A DNA stretch of 64,000 bases from Chryseobacterium jejuense (GTDB lineage Bacteria > Bacteroidota > Bacteroidia > Flavobacteriales > Weeksellaceae). Shown in pieces: positions 50,529 to 60,718 of the stretch. The translations under genes and the position numbers were made by a program. The notes beneath the pieces were generated by a model. The model did no database searches, was not told the DNA's origin, and worked only from the letters and a program-made list of their open reading frames with translations. Where the stretch lies: assembly GCF_017877355.1 (NCBI RefSeq), contig NZ_JAGIPR010000006.1, positions 310,001 to 374,000 on the forward strand, given 5' to 3'. Positions within the stretch are counted from its first letter, which is position 1. Every line of letters starts with the position of its first letter.

Positions 50529-53500
50529 ATGACTTCTACTAACCAATCACAAATGAATCAAGAACATTATAAATGGCTCACCTACTGGAAAAAGAATTTA
50601 GCAGACTCTCTCAATACCAATATTGAAATTGATGGTGCTCAGCACTTTGAAATTGAAGATTTCAAAATTGAAAACAATTCTATTGCAGATCTTCAAAAAG
50701 TCAACACACTTATCAACTATGAAGAACGCAGAATCAATGAAAAAAGAGGGATTAAAAATAAAGATGATGAAGACTGGATCAGTATAGATCACATATTTGT
50801 AGTAATAGCCCCCTTCAAGCTTAAACCGGCTTCAGATCACCTCGTTCATCTCAGAGATAAGAAACCGAAATTTCCTTTTTGGTATTCTGCTTATTTAGAC
50901 AGGAATGGAAAACTCTATATTCCTGACGAAATGTTTCCTTTATTTCAAAGACAGTATCTGGAACCCCTTGCTGATGAACGTACTGAATTTATTTTTGGGA
51001 GTATTGAAGAAGTAGATTTAGCTACCACTCTAGGAAAAGAAAATTATTCAAAATATCCCGAGTATATACAATATGTAAAGGATATATTTAAAAAAGTTAC
51101 CAATCAGGAGTTATGCGAGTATCAATCAGGAGCCTATGAAACCATCTTTAATGCTATAGTATTACTTCCACAAGAAGAAATGAATGCTGCAATGGGGATC
51201 ATAGAACTCTATGAAAAAATTATTCACCAAAAGAATCTTCCGGACCTTTTACAGTCTTTAATTACCTTAAACAATAATCAGGAAAAACTACCTGCTTCTG
51301 TATCTGAACTAATCAATACCAATGCGCTGCATCTCGGACAGATGGGATTTGATTTTCCTATCTCTATTTCACAAAGAAAAAGTTTAAATACATTTTTAGA
51401 CTCTAATGAAAAAGTTTTTGCGGTTAATGGTCCACCAGGTACAGGAAAGACTACTCTCTTACAAAGTATTGTTGCCAATAAGATGGTTGAAAGCGCAATA
51501 AAAGGAGAAGATGCCCCTATTATTTTAGCATGTTCTACCAATAACCAAGCGGTAACTAATATCATAGAAAGTTTCTCAAAATCCAACACAAGAGAAGGAA
51601 AATTACAGGGCAGATGGATTCCTGATGTTGACGGTTATGCTACCTATCTTCCTTCAACCAACAAAAAAGAAACTGAATTAAAAGATATCAATTATAAAAA
51701 GCTTAACAGCAACGGTCTTTTTAATGAGATAGAGAATTTAGAATTTCTACAGGACGCTAAAGAATATTTTTTAGAAAAAAGTAAAGCCTATTTTAATTCT
51801 ACTGTTCTTAGCATCACTTCCGCTGTAGAAAAACTACAAGCGGAGATTATAGATTCTGAAAATATCCTTAAAGATTCCGGAACAAAATGGAAGGCTTATT
51901 TACAATCTGAACATGAATTTGCCTCTCACTATCTTCTTAATTATTCAAAAGTTTCCAATTATTATCAGGATAATATATTAAATGAAAATATACTCAAAGA
52001 GGATATTAAAGAATTGGCTGAAAGTGAGCAGAAAATAATCTCCTATTTTAACAATGAACCTTTCTTCAGAAAAGTCTTTTGTTTCCTTGGATTACAGTCT
52101 GCTTTGAAAAGCCGGGCTTCAGAAATAAAAATAATCCTTAGAGATTCCCAAATTGCAATACCTGAAGTGTTTATATTTAGGAAAGCTGAAATACTGGATA
52201 AAATAGATTCTAAAATCAATACCGCTAAAGGCATTATTACGTCTATTGAAAACTGGAAGACATGGAAAACCAACAATACAATTATTGGCAACCCTCCACG
52301 ATCAGAAGAAGAATATTGGGAATGTGAGCACTTAAAAATAAAGGAAAAAATAACAGCTAATTGTTTTTATGACGAACTTGACATTTCAATACGCCATAAA
52401 GCATTTCAATTGGCTTTACATTATTGGGAAGGAAGATATCTCCTGCAACTTGAAAATGATCTTTTCGATCCTAAATTCAATGGGAAAGGCAAAGAACCTA
52501 TGATAAACAGATGGAGAAGACATGCTATGTTAACCCCATGCTTTGTCAGTACATTTTTCATGGCACCAAAGTTTTTCAGTTTTTATAAATTTTTAAGGAT
52601 GAGCGGAGAAGGCAACAAAATACATGATAATCCGCCTCTATTTAATTTTATTGATCTTCTCATTGTTGATGAAGCAGGCCAGGTATCTCCTGAAGTAGGT
52701 ATTGCCACATTTGCTTTAGCTAAACAGGCTGTTGTTGTAGGAGATGTAAAACAGATTGAACCCATTTGGAATGTTACCCATAAAATTGATATCGGTAACC
52801 TTAAAAAGTGTGAAATTATCGAGGAATATGATGATATTGTTTACGAAAAAGAATTTGACCCTAAAGGTTTTCTTTCTTCTACCGGCAGTATTATGAAAAT
52901 GGCTCAAAATGCATCAGGATTTAAGGAAGCCAATTTACATGAAAAAGGAGTACTGCTAACTGAACACAGAAGATGTTATGACGAAATCATTAACTACTGC
53001 AATGTACTAGCTTATGATGGTAAACTTATTCCATTAAGGGGAAAAGCAAAAAAAGATTTACTTTTCCCTCCAATGCATTGTATTCATGTTGATGGCCAAT
53101 CTACAAGAAACCCAAATGGCAGCAGGTTTAATATTGAAGAAGTTAAAGCCATTGTTAGCTGGCTGACAGAGAACAAAACAGAAATTGAAAAGAAATATGA
53201 GTCGATTGAACATGCTGTTGGTATTATTACACCATTTACTGGACAAAAAAACAGTTTAAAATCAGCTTTAAAAGATGCAGGGTTTAAAGTTGATGACTTT
53301 AAAATAGGTACAGTTCATGCTCTACAAGGTGCAGAAAGACCCATTGTGTTATTTTCTATGGTCTATGGTGATGAAGATAAAGGAACCCTATTTTTCGATA
53401 GAGACAACAAGCCCAATATGCTTAATGTAGCTGTTTCGAGAGCCAAAGATAATTTCATTGTTTTCGCCAATACCAAGATTCTTAATAAAAATGCTAAAAC

Positions 53501-53552
53501 GCCTTCTGGTGTACTTGCTAATTTTTTAAAATATAGCGAAACAGTAAGTTAA
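50529..53552 (+). CDS. Large Upf1-like SF1 helicase, candidate defence protein
   Basis: The 1007-residue protein has Walker A GPPGTGKT (301-308) and Walker B LIVDEAGQ (D714-E715), separated by a roughly 400-residue insertion of helical and coiled character. Late motifs GIITPFTGQK near 900, VHALQGAERPIVLFS near 930 and NVAVSRAKDNFIVF near 975 complete a Upf1-like helicase core. The N-terminal 300 residues are unassigned. It is followed by the 372-residue gene 84 nt later in the same direction. Such helicases with large inserts are found in several phage-defence systems; the partner and role here are unassigned. Confidence 0.8.
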   Translation: MTSTNQSQMNQEHYKWLTYWKKNLADSLNTNIEIDGAQHFEIEDFKIENNSIADLQKVNTLINYEERRINEKRGIKNKDDEDWISIDHIFVVIAPFKLKPASDHLVHLRDKKPKFPFWYSAYLDRNGKLYIPDEMFPLFQRQYLEPLADERTEFIFGSIEEVDLATTLGKENYSKYPEYIQYVKDIFKKVTNQELCEYQSGAYETIFNAIVLLPQEEMNAAMGIIELYEKIIHQKNLPDLLQSLITLNNNQEKLPASVSELINTNALHLGQMGFDFPISISQRKSLNTFLDSNEKVFAVNGPPGTGKTTLLQSIVANKMVESAIKGEDAPIILACSTNNQAVTNIIESFSKSNTREGKLQGRWIPDVDGYATYLPSTNKKETELKDINYKKLNSNGLFNEIENLEFLQDAKEYFLEKSKAYFNSTVLSITSAVEKLQAEIIDSENILKDSGTKWKAYLQSEHEFASHYLLNYSKVSNYYQDNILNENILKEDIKELAESEQKIISYFNNEPFFRKVFCFLGLQSALKSRASEIKIILRDSQIAIPEVFIFRKAEILDKIDSKINTAKGIITSIENWKTWKTNNTIIGNPPRSEEEYWECEHLKIKEKITANCFYDELDISIRHKAFQLALHYWEGRYLLQLENDLFDPKFNGKGKEPMINRWRRHAMLTPCFVSTFFMAPKFFSFYKFLRMSGEGNKIHDNPPLFNFIDLLIVDEAGQVSPEVGIATFALAKQAVVVGDVKQIEPIWNVTHKIDIGNLKKCEIIEEYDDIVYEKEFDPKGFLSSTGSIMKMAQNASGFKEANLHEKGVLLTEHRRCYDEIINYCNVLAYDGKLIPLRGKAKKDLLFPPMHCIHVDGQSTRNPNGSRFNIEEVKAIVSWLTENKTEIEKKYESIEHAVGIITPFTGQKNSLKSALKDAGFKVDDFKIGTVHALQGAERPIVLFSMVYGDEDKGTLFFDRDNKPNMLNVAVSRAKDNFIVFANTKILNKNAKTPSGVLANFLKYSETVS

Positions 53553-53636
53553 TTTATAGATGCGCGTTTTTAAAGATACTTGTTACTTAATCATTAATAA
53601 TTTCAGAATTTAATATCACTAATTACTGTACTTAAA

Positions 53637-54755
53637 ATGAATGACCTCATTAAGTTTACTCGAACAGAACTCTATGATAAGATATGGACTACACCTCTAA
53701 CTACATTATCTAAAGAATTTAATTTATCTGATAACGGATTAAGAAAAATCTGTATAAAATTTGATATCCCATTGCCACCCATGGGATACTGGCAAAAAAT
53801 ACAGTATGGAAAAAAAGTAATAAAAACACCCTTACCTCAACAAGAAAATGAGCAAGAGATAAAAATTTATGTAGATCAAAATAAAAATGATAATAATCCT
53901 ATAAATTTACTCAAACAGATTGTTACGGAAAAGATTAAAAATAATTCAGCACTAATTTTAAAGGTTTCTGAACGATTAAGTAATCCTGACGAAATCGTCA
54001 GTAAAGTGCAAGATAACCTAAGCAAGAAAAAAGTTAATGATTATGCCAAGATAAAAGGAACCATTCATACCGATGGAGGGCTACCCAATGTTATTGTTTC
54101 CCCAAAAAATGTTTCTCGTTCATTAAGAATATTGGATAACCTAATAAAAAATTTTAAAATTTTAGGATATAAAGTGAACGTAGATTCTGAAGGATTAAAA
54201 TTCGCCGCATATGAAGATAAAATTACATTATACATTAAAGAAAAAAGTAATATTAAAGATACAACGAATGAAAGGGGATGGAAAAGTAGAGATTTAATAG
54301 CAAATGGTAAGCTAGCAGTTAAGATCTTGCAATATGGGACGACTGAATTTGCAGACACAGATAAATTACTTGTTGAAGATCAAATTGAAAAAATTTTGAT
54401 AAAAGTTGAAACTGAGTTTCAAAGAATGGCTGAAAACAGAAGAAAATGGCAGATTGAAAGTGAAAAAAGAGAAGAGCTCAGGAAAATTGAAGAAGCAAAA
54501 CAAAAAATGAAGGATGAAGAGCTTGTAAAATTTATTTCTTTTTATAATGATGCCCATCGATGGAAGAAGTTTATGATTCTAAAGGAGTATTTTGAATATA
54601 TAAAATCCAATAATACTACAAGCAAAGAATGGATTGACTGGGCTGAAAAAAAACTGGATTGGTACGATCCTGCAAAAAATGCACATGATAATTTAATGGA
54701 AGATATTGATAAAAATACTTTAGAAAATAAAGAAAAAAAGAGATGGAATTGGTAA
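53637..54755 (+). CDS. Conserved protein of unknown function paired with the large helicase
   Basis: The 372-residue protein begins FTRTELYDKIWTTPLTTLSKEFNLSDNGLRKICIKFDIPLPPMGYWQKIQYGKK, a pattern I know from hypothetical proteins in defence and mobile regions: an HTH-like segment for DNA recognition followed by GYW. A beta region sits near 150-230 and a long charged coiled coil near 245-300. The C-terminus ends EKKRWNW. It lies 84 nt after the helicase gene, probably one operon. The HTH-like N-terminus suggests DNA binding. Confidence 0.65.
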   Translation: MNDLIKFTRTELYDKIWTTPLTTLSKEFNLSDNGLRKICIKFDIPLPPMGYWQKIQYGKKVIKTPLPQQENEQEIKIYVDQNKNDNNPINLLKQIVTEKIKNNSALILKVSERLSNPDEIVSKVQDNLSKKKVNDYAKIKGTIHTDGGLPNVIVSPKNVSRSLRILDNLIKNFKILGYKVNVDSEGLKFAAYEDKITLYIKEKSNIKDTTNERGWKSRDLIANGKLAVKILQYGTTEFADTDKLLVEDQIEKILIKVETEFQRMAENRRKWQIESEKREELRKIEEAKQKMKDEELVKFISFYNDAHRWKKFMILKEYFEYIKSNNTTSKEWIDWAEKKLDWYDPAKNAHDNLMEDIDKNTLENKEKKRWNW

Positions 54756-54780
54756 ATATGTAAAAACAAAATAATCTTTT

Positions 54781-54844
54781 TAAGGGCTATTCTATATCTA
54801 AAAAGTCCATTTCCGGATATTAGAAATGGACATACAAGCCCTTA
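54781..54844. terminator. Nested hairpin between the 372-residue gene and topB
   Basis: Outer stem TAAGGGCT (54781-54788) pairs with AGCCCTTA (54837-54844). Inner stem GTCCATTTC (54805-54813) pairs with GAAATGGAC (54823-54831). It lies between convergent genes and probably ends both transcripts. Confidence 0.55.
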
Positions 54845-54869
54845 TTAAGCTATACTGGAGTCGTATCAG

Positions 54870-56957
54870 TTAAGTATTTTTTCTAAACTCAAATACTGTA
54901 CTGGAATCTTCTTTAAAAACAAGATAAGCATCAAACGTCTTCCCGTTTTTACTTTTCATATTCTTGATTAATGATGTTTTGTTTTGAGTTAATAATAAAG
55001 TAAGATCTTTACTACTGAGTTGTACTCCGCATATCATTCTGAAGAGAATCCAGTTGCACTGCTCATCGGGACATTTGACAATTTTATCTTTGATAAGGAG
55101 ATGATGCTGTTGGCATTTGGGGCATTTTAATTGTGGGATGTTTTCTTGAGGAATATTGAGTGATAAAAGTTCGCTGGTGATTTCTGCTGTGTAGGCTTGG
55201 ATGTCGTTTATAAATTGAGTTTTATTGAGTTCACCTTTTTCAATTCTATCCAGTGCTATTTCCCATTCTGCGGTCATTTGGACATTGGCTATTTTTTTGT
55301 CTTTGACAAGGTTGTAAACCTGTAAGCCTTTATCGGTGGGATGCAGCGTTTTGCTTTTCCTGATAATATAGTTTCTGCTGAGCAGGGTTTCAATAATAGA
55401 AGCTCTGGTAGCTGGGGTTCCGATGCCGATATTGGATAGAGCTCTCTGTTCTTCTTTGTTTTCAATAGATCTGCCAGCGTTTTCCATTGCGAATAACAAA
55501 TCGGCTTCTGTATAAAGTTTGGGAGGTTGTGTTGTTTTTTCCAGTAAGTTGGTTTTTGAAATCTTCAGTTCATCGCCGATTTTGAGTTCTGGAAGTTCTG
55601 TAAGGGCTTCATCTTTATTATTGGAATTTTCATTGTCAGAAAGAATCCCTTTGATGGCTCGCCAGCCTTGATTAAGTATTTTTGATCCCTTGATCTGGAA
55701 TTCATAATGATGGACTTTTATCTGGATTTGGGTGACTTGTTTTATACAGGTGTGGGATAGGGATTCCAATAAGCGGTAAGCAATCATCTCGTAAATGGCT
55801 TTTTCCGTAGCGCTAAGTGCAGAAGGTGTTTTGGTTGTTATGAGTAATCCGTGATGGTCGGTAACTTTTAGATCATTCACGATACGCTTGTTGAAGTTTC
55901 CGAATTTTAAATAGGTTATGGCTGTTTTGAATGGTTCGGTTTGATTCAGTATTCTAACCAGCTCAGGAATATCAGTCCATACATCTTCAGGAATATACTT
56001 ACTGCCGGTTCTGGGATAAGTGATGAACTGTTTTTCGTACAGGCTTTGGGCTGTTTGTAAAACCTCATCAGCAGAAAGCCCCAGTTTCCTGTTGGCTTCT
56101 TTCTGTAATTCCGTGAGATCGAAAAGTAATGGAGACTGCTCCTGTACTGTTTTAATGGATACATCTTCTACAATAGCTCTTCCCTCCCGTTCTATCGACT
56201 TTTGGATTTGTTCCGCCTGCTTCCTTTCTTCCCACTGTAATAATGAAAGACTGGTGAAGTCTGTATACTCTTTTCTGTGGCTGAGCTGGATCTGAAAGTA
56301 CTTTTGCCTGGTGAAGTTTTGATGCTGAAGAAACCTTTGACAGATTAAACCAAGGGTTGGCGTCTGTACTCTGCCTAATGAATAAACATCTTGGTTCCTT
56401 GCGATGGTTAATGCCTGGGTAGCATTAATTCCTACCAGCCAGTCCGCTTCACTTCTGGCTTTAGCAGCTTGATACAAACCGTCAAAGGCATCGCCTGGCT
56501 GAAGGCTTTTAAAACCGTCCTGTATTGCTTTTTCGGTAAGGGAACTGATCCAGAGTCTTTCAAAAGGTTTGTTGCATTGTAGGTAGTGATAGATATAGCG
56601 GAAAATTAACTCTCCTTCCCTTCCTGCATCTGTTGCTACAATGATACTGCTGCATTGACTGAGGACTTGTTTTATGGTGTTGAGCTGTTTTAAAGCGGAA
56701 GGATCAGGCTCATAGCCTTTTGCTTTCTTTAGCTTTTTGGGAGTCAGAATAAAGGGCTTGGGAAATATAGGCAAAGAGGCTTTGTTAAAGCCTCTTATAC
56801 CATAATCTTCCGGCATTCCCAATGCGATCAGATGTCCTAATGCCCAGGTGACACAATATCCGTTCCCGGATAAATAACCATCTTTCTTTTCATGCGCTCC
56901 TAATAATTGTGCGATTTCTCTTGTGACGCTCGGTTTTTCTGCGATGATTGCTTTCAT
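54870..56957 (-). CDS. topB: DNA topoisomerase III (TopB-type)
   Basis: The 695-residue type IA topoisomerase begins with a Toprim domain (MKAIIAEKPSVTREIAQLLGA; VATDAGREGELI near 115), has the active-site tyrosine Y314 in FITYPRTGS, and ends in one zinc-finger-like motif (CPKCQQHH ... CPDEQCNW). It is the normal TopB carried by Bacteroidetes ICEs, where it may resolve transfer intermediates. Length matches the family. It follows the DUF3945 gene by 20 nt. Confidence 0.93.
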   Translation of the reverse strand: MKAIIAEKPSVTREIAQLLGAHEKKDGYLSGNGYCVTWALGHLIALGMPEDYGIRGFNKASLPIFPKPFILTPKKLKKAKGYEPDPSALKQLNTIKQVLSQCSSIIVATDAGREGELIFRYIYHYLQCNKPFERLWISSLTEKAIQDGFKSLQPGDAFDGLYQAAKARSEADWLVGINATQALTIARNQDVYSLGRVQTPTLGLICQRFLQHQNFTRQKYFQIQLSHRKEYTDFTSLSLLQWEERKQAEQIQKSIEREGRAIVEDVSIKTVQEQSPLLFDLTELQKEANRKLGLSADEVLQTAQSLYEKQFITYPRTGSKYIPEDVWTDIPELVRILNQTEPFKTAITYLKFGNFNKRIVNDLKVTDHHGLLITTKTPSALSATEKAIYEMIAYRLLESLSHTCIKQVTQIQIKVHHYEFQIKGSKILNQGWRAIKGILSDNENSNNKDEALTELPELKIGDELKISKTNLLEKTTQPPKLYTEADLLFAMENAGRSIENKEEQRALSNIGIGTPATRASIIETLLSRNYIIRKSKTLHPTDKGLQVYNLVKDKKIANVQMTAEWEIALDRIEKGELNKTQFINDIQAYTAEITSELLSLNIPQENIPQLKCPKCQQHHLLIKDKIVKCPDEQCNWILFRMICGVQLSSKDLTLLLTQNKTSLIKNMKSKNGKTFDAYLVFKEDSSTVFEFRKNT

Positions 56958-56977
56958 ATTATGGATTTAGATGATTA

Positions 56978-58429
56978 TTATAGTTTTTGCCCTCTTGGTT
57001 TTCTAACCTTTTTTTGCTGATCCTCCTGTTGCTTATTGGCAGGTTGCTGCTGTTTTGATTCTAAAGGCTTCTTCACATTTTTAGTAGCTTCATTGGTTCT
57101 ACCATGGGTGTTAATCGCAGTTTGGGTCTTATGATCTTCTGTAGGTTTTGCCTCTTCTTTGAGCTTATTAGGATGATTGAAGGAGAAATCGGTTTTAAAG
57201 GTTTCTTTATTGAAGGTAATATAGCCTTGATAGGCTTTACCTTTAGCGTCAGTAAGTCCGTCAACGTACACGGTTTGCCCGGCTTTGAACTTTTCATACT
57301 GTGAATCATCCAGTTCTTTTCCTCTGAATATTTTGGGTGCTTCTTGATCCGTAGGTTGAGTTTGTTGTCGGTTATGATGATGTTGACTTTGTTGTGGTGT
57401 GTGGTTATTGTTGAATATAAACTCTACATACCGCTTATCTGCATTGAACTGTACGGTGGCATCGAAAGGTTCTCCTTTTTTAGAGGTCATACCTTCCAGA
57501 TACAATGGTGCTCCTTCCAGCAGGGTTTGTTTCTGATGTTCATCGAGTTTTATGCCTTTAATTTCATCAGGGATTTTCATGTACTCCGCTCTGTAGGCGA
57601 CCAATTCATTGGTTAAACGGTCACGGCTTATAACCGATGGAATGATTTCATCCGTTTTAGGATTGACCAGATCTACTACTCTGCCCATATTCCCGGTTTC
57701 TCTAAGATTCTTTTTGTCTTCATCCGTGAACTGGTGACCTAAGAATGTATTATTGAGGCTGGGCTCCTTTCGGATTCCGTGCAGATGAACGGCAACCTGT
57801 CCTGTATCTCCTGTCTGAAGAGATAATCGAACATCCATTTTGCTTACTGCCGTTCCCAGATTAATGGTGATGGGAATTAGTGTATTGGTTTTAAATCCCC
57901 TAAGTAATGCATCCATCGCATTCATTTTTTCAAGCTTTTCCTGGTTAAGTCCGAATTTTTCCATCGTTTTCCAGTCGATTTGTTCAGGCTGAAAACGATA
58001 TTCCTGATTGTCTGTGTTGTTGTCCATTGTATTTTGATTTTTTGGATTGTTGTTATGTTGAGGTAAGATTTCGTAGTCTTTCAGCTTTTCTTTTTCTTCG
58101 GGGGATGCCTGATCAACATATTTTTGAAGATCCTTAGCGGTATTAACAGCATCGTATTCTGAAACTTTGAAAAAGTTGAAATGCGTAGGGTTTTTAAGCT
58201 GCCGGTAAAAATTCGAAAAGAAGTTGGAGAATAGATCGCCGTGCTTATCAACTCTGATCAGCGGCTCATTATCTTTTTTTTCTTGTGGAGTAACCTTTTG
58301 CAGATTCCCATCTTTATCAATTCCTTTGACCATTTCAACCTGATTGGTATGAATGTTCAAGACAAGGAGTGTGTCTGTTGCCGGTTTGAGTTCATTGGGT
58401 TCATGAGGGTTTATCAATTCATTTTCCAT
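56978..58429 (-). CDS. DUF3945-domain ICE protein
   Basis: About 483 residues from the ATG at 58429 (MENELINPHEPNELKPATDTLLVLNIHTNQVEMV); a longer frame from 58465 is less likely. A DUF3945-type repeat occurs twice near the C-terminus: LYLEGMTSKKGEPFDATVQFNADKRYVEFIFNN, then VYVDGLTDAKGKAYQGYITFNKETFKTDFSF. A Gln/Lys-rich tail follows. The family always sits beside topB in these elements and probably binds DNA. It is cytoplasmic; no signal is seen. Confidence 0.8.
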   Translation of the reverse strand: MENELINPHEPNELKPATDTLLVLNIHTNQVEMVKGIDKDGNLQKVTPQEKKDNEPLIRVDKHGDLFSNFFSNFYRQLKNPTHFNFFKVSEYDAVNTAKDLQKYVDQASPEEKEKLKDYEILPQHNNNPKNQNTMDNNTDNQEYRFQPEQIDWKTMEKFGLNQEKLEKMNAMDALLRGFKTNTLIPITINLGTAVSKMDVRLSLQTGDTGQVAVHLHGIRKEPSLNNTFLGHQFTDEDKKNLRETGNMGRVVDLVNPKTDEIIPSVISRDRLTNELVAYRAEYMKIPDEIKGIKLDEHQKQTLLEGAPLYLEGMTSKKGEPFDATVQFNADKRYVEFIFNNNHTPQQSQHHHNRQQTQPTDQEAPKIFRGKELDDSQYEKFKAGQTVYVDGLTDAKGKAYQGYITFNKETFKTDFSFNHPNKLKEEAKPTEDHKTQTAINTHGRTNEATKNVKKPLESKQQQPANKQQEDQQKKVRKPRGQKL

Positions 58430-58527
58430 TGTATTCCATTTAATGGAACCAAGGTATAGGCTCAATTAAGAGAATCCTAAAGATTGGAATGGTGATGAAT
58501 GGTTTGGCTGTGGATGTCTTATTACCA

Positions 58528-58809
58528 TCAAGAGTTTAAGCATTCTCTGATCAATTGATGGACATCAGAAAGCTTATAATACAGCTTTCCACTGATGGTA
58601 TAGTAAGGCAGCTTTTTATCCGTTCGGTAGCGCTGTAATGATCTGGAACTTATCTTTAAAAGCTGTAAAACATCCTGGTTATCCAGAAGCTGTTCCCCAT
58701 CTATTTCTATAAATCTGGATTGGTTCTTAATCATTTGCTCTTTCAGTAAGTCAAATCTTTCCATGATTCTCTCCATCCAGGCTATAAATTCTGTTCTTTC
58801 GATATTCAT
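58528..58809 (-). CDS. Helix-turn-helix protein of the ICE tail
   Basis: The 93-residue protein has an N-terminal helical part and a C-terminal HTH_17/MerR-type domain (LLDNQDVLQLLKISSRSLQRYRTDKKLPYYTISGKLYYKLSDVHQLI). Small HTH proteins of this type precede the DUF3945/topB genes in related elements and may regulate them. A 15-bp inverted repeat pair (58808-58907) surrounds its promoter and start. Confidence 0.85.
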   Translation of the reverse strand: MNIERTEFIAWMERIMERFDLLKEQMIKNQSRFIEIDGEQLLDNQDVLQLLKISSRSLQRYRTDKKLPYYTISGKLYYKLSDVHQLIRECLNS

Positions 58810-58907
58810 AAGTAGTGATTTTTTAGAGTGTTAAAATGTTGTGAATAGCTGATCAACTTATATTGGGTAAAGTTGAATAGTTCATTTTATATAAAATCAC
58901 TACTTAT
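58808..58907. promoter_or_regulatory. 15-bp inverted repeats around the HTH gene start
   Basis: ATAAGTAGTGATTTT (58808-58822) and AAAATCACTACTTAT (58893-58907) are perfect inverted copies 70 bp apart. The left arm overlaps the HTH start codon. As DNA it could be a dimer-plus-looping operator. As RNA it would sequester the start codon. Confidence 0.55.
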
Positions 58908-58909
58908 TC

Positions 58910-60116
58910 GTAGTACCGAAAAGATTTATTTTATTATCTGTAAATATTTTCTCTGAAAAATGATGTCTACAATAAAATATAAAAGTATCATGGCCTTAAC
59001 AGGACAGCTTTCCGAAACTTTAGGTGCACTAAATCCACTGATCTTTTTTATAAGGTATTCATTTTTAGTGATCCATTTTGACTGAACGAGTTGTGTAGGA
59101 ATATTTTTATGGATACAAAAACAATTATAATCAGTATCTTTTTTATTGAAATCATTTGTGACTATTAGATACTTCAAATTTAATATAAATCATATGTGAC
59201 CAAAATATATGAGTGGAAAAGCAGACAATACCAACAATAAACTTACTTCCAACATAAGTTACAAGTATCTTAACCTGATCAATTCAACATCTTAGCTTTG
59301 AACAGCTTTTTCCAGCGTGCCTCTGTATTTACTTAAAATGTAACACTAGCTGAGAATTATTGATTCCTTCTGTTTTAGGTATTTTAGTATTTTTAAAATT
59401 GTATAATTAATTACAAGCTCTGTAATTCTGATTGGGGTCATTAAGGGAGCTTTATGATTTCCAAAAATAAGTTTGTGTATATGAAAAATCTTCCTTATTC
59501 AGGATAAGAGATCATATTATAACCTGTCCGGAAACTTTCTGAAAATCACCTCCCTATATATTATGTTATAATCAGACTGGTTTACTTGTACTTGCTTACC
59601 ATTGTAAAGGGTATTTTTAGGAATTTTAAATTCATCAATAATTTGTTTTTTCCTATAGTTTATTAATTCCAGTAAAAAAAGATAATTTTCCGGGTATATA
59701 AATTTTTACAGAATTGCGATAAAGCACTTTTTTTGTTTTTACCTCCTGAATATAATTTACCAAAACCGGAGGTGAATACAAAATCTGATTTTGGGAATAT
59801 ATCTGAAAAAATGATATTCCAACAATTTAGACCATCTTAATAATACTTCAGTGTCTAAGTTTTCCGAGTGATACATTTATAAGACTTCTTCTGTAACATT
59901 AAAAAAAACTGCATATATCAAATATTTTCACCTCCCTTTCAGAAACAGCTTTTTTCAACAATATATCTATATTAGTTTTCTATAAATTCATTACCTCAAT
60001 ACCTCTTTTTTACTAAATCCAAGCCTTAAAAGCACCATTAAATTATTTTATCTGCACCACTACTTCCTGAAGGCTCGTCATTATTGCTTCTATTTTCCCC
60101 AGTTAATTTTGTCAAT
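58910..60116. other. Non-coding interval at the presumed right ICE junction
   Basis: About 1.2 kb with no supported gene. The open frames (for example 58926-59177 and 60084-60425) are shadow-like or lack ribosome sites. No copy of the tRNA-Ser 3' end (CACTCTCCGC) is seen. The ICE right boundary probably falls here, but is not located. Confidence 0.45.
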
Positions 60117-60644
60117 CTAAGGCTTCCAAAAACTCCAGACAGTACCATTATAAACAGCCAATTGTTTTTTTATAGTATCATATACTATCATTCCCGCAGA
60201 AGGACTGATAATATTCAAATGCGGATTGGCAACTTTAGGCAAAACCATTGCTTTATTATCATCAGCCAGAACCAATATTCCTTGTGTAGTATCTGCACCC
60301 CCAAATGTCGGGCTGATACAAATCTTTGCTCCTGGGTGCTCTACTCTATCAGTTGCCTGAATATTCAAATCTGCTGTCCCGGTTGCATCAACACTCAGAT
60401 CAAACCATGTATTTACATCTTTTAAATATTTTACTTTATTGTCTGAAGTGTCAAAAAGTATAGTCCCGCTTTCAGTAATTCCTGTTTTATCTGTGACATA
60501 AGGGAGAAGAAGTCCTTTATTTTCGTTATCCCCAAACTGCAATGAAACAGAGCCATTGGTTACGCTCTCTCTACTTATTCCTATTTGTGCCTGTAAACAA
60601 GCACCTATTAGAAACCCGGTTGTTACTATTATATTTTTAAACAT
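60117..60644 (-). CDS. Secreted protein associated with a repeat surface protein
   Basis: The 175-residue protein starts at the ATG at 60644 (MFKNIIVTTGFLIGACLQAQ signal peptide); the frame continues upstream without support. The body has short strand motifs (NKGLLLPYVTDKTG, AGMIVYDTIKKQLAVYNGTVW) that also occur at the C-terminus of the neighbouring large protein (EGMLVYDTTNKCLKMYTTQ). Such motifs are common in flavobacterial cell-surface proteins. It is exported, and the last residues are WSFWKP. Function is unknown. Confidence 0.7.
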   Translation of the reverse strand: MFKNIIVTTGFLIGACLQAQIGISRESVTNGSVSLQFGDNENKGLLLPYVTDKTGITESGTILFDTSDNKVKYLKDVNTWFDLSVDATGTADLNIQATDRVEHPGAKICISPTFGGADTTQGILVLADDNKAMVLPKVANPHLNIISPSAGMIVYDTIKKQLAVYNGTVWSFWKP

Positions 60645-60718
60645 TTTATTTTTATTTTTAATGAAAACTGAGAACCTGAAAATAAAAACATCACTATTCA
60701 GGTTCTCAAAAAGTATTA

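Noticed and set aside
58926-59177. 83-residue minus-strand frame in the right-hand gap
   Set aside because: No ribosome site or recognised motif; composition typical of random AT-rich DNA. Kept out for lack of support, though a short real gene cannot be excluded.
60084-60425. 113-residue plus-strand frame
   Set aside because: Antisense to the 175-residue secreted protein gene, which has a signal peptide and family-type motifs.
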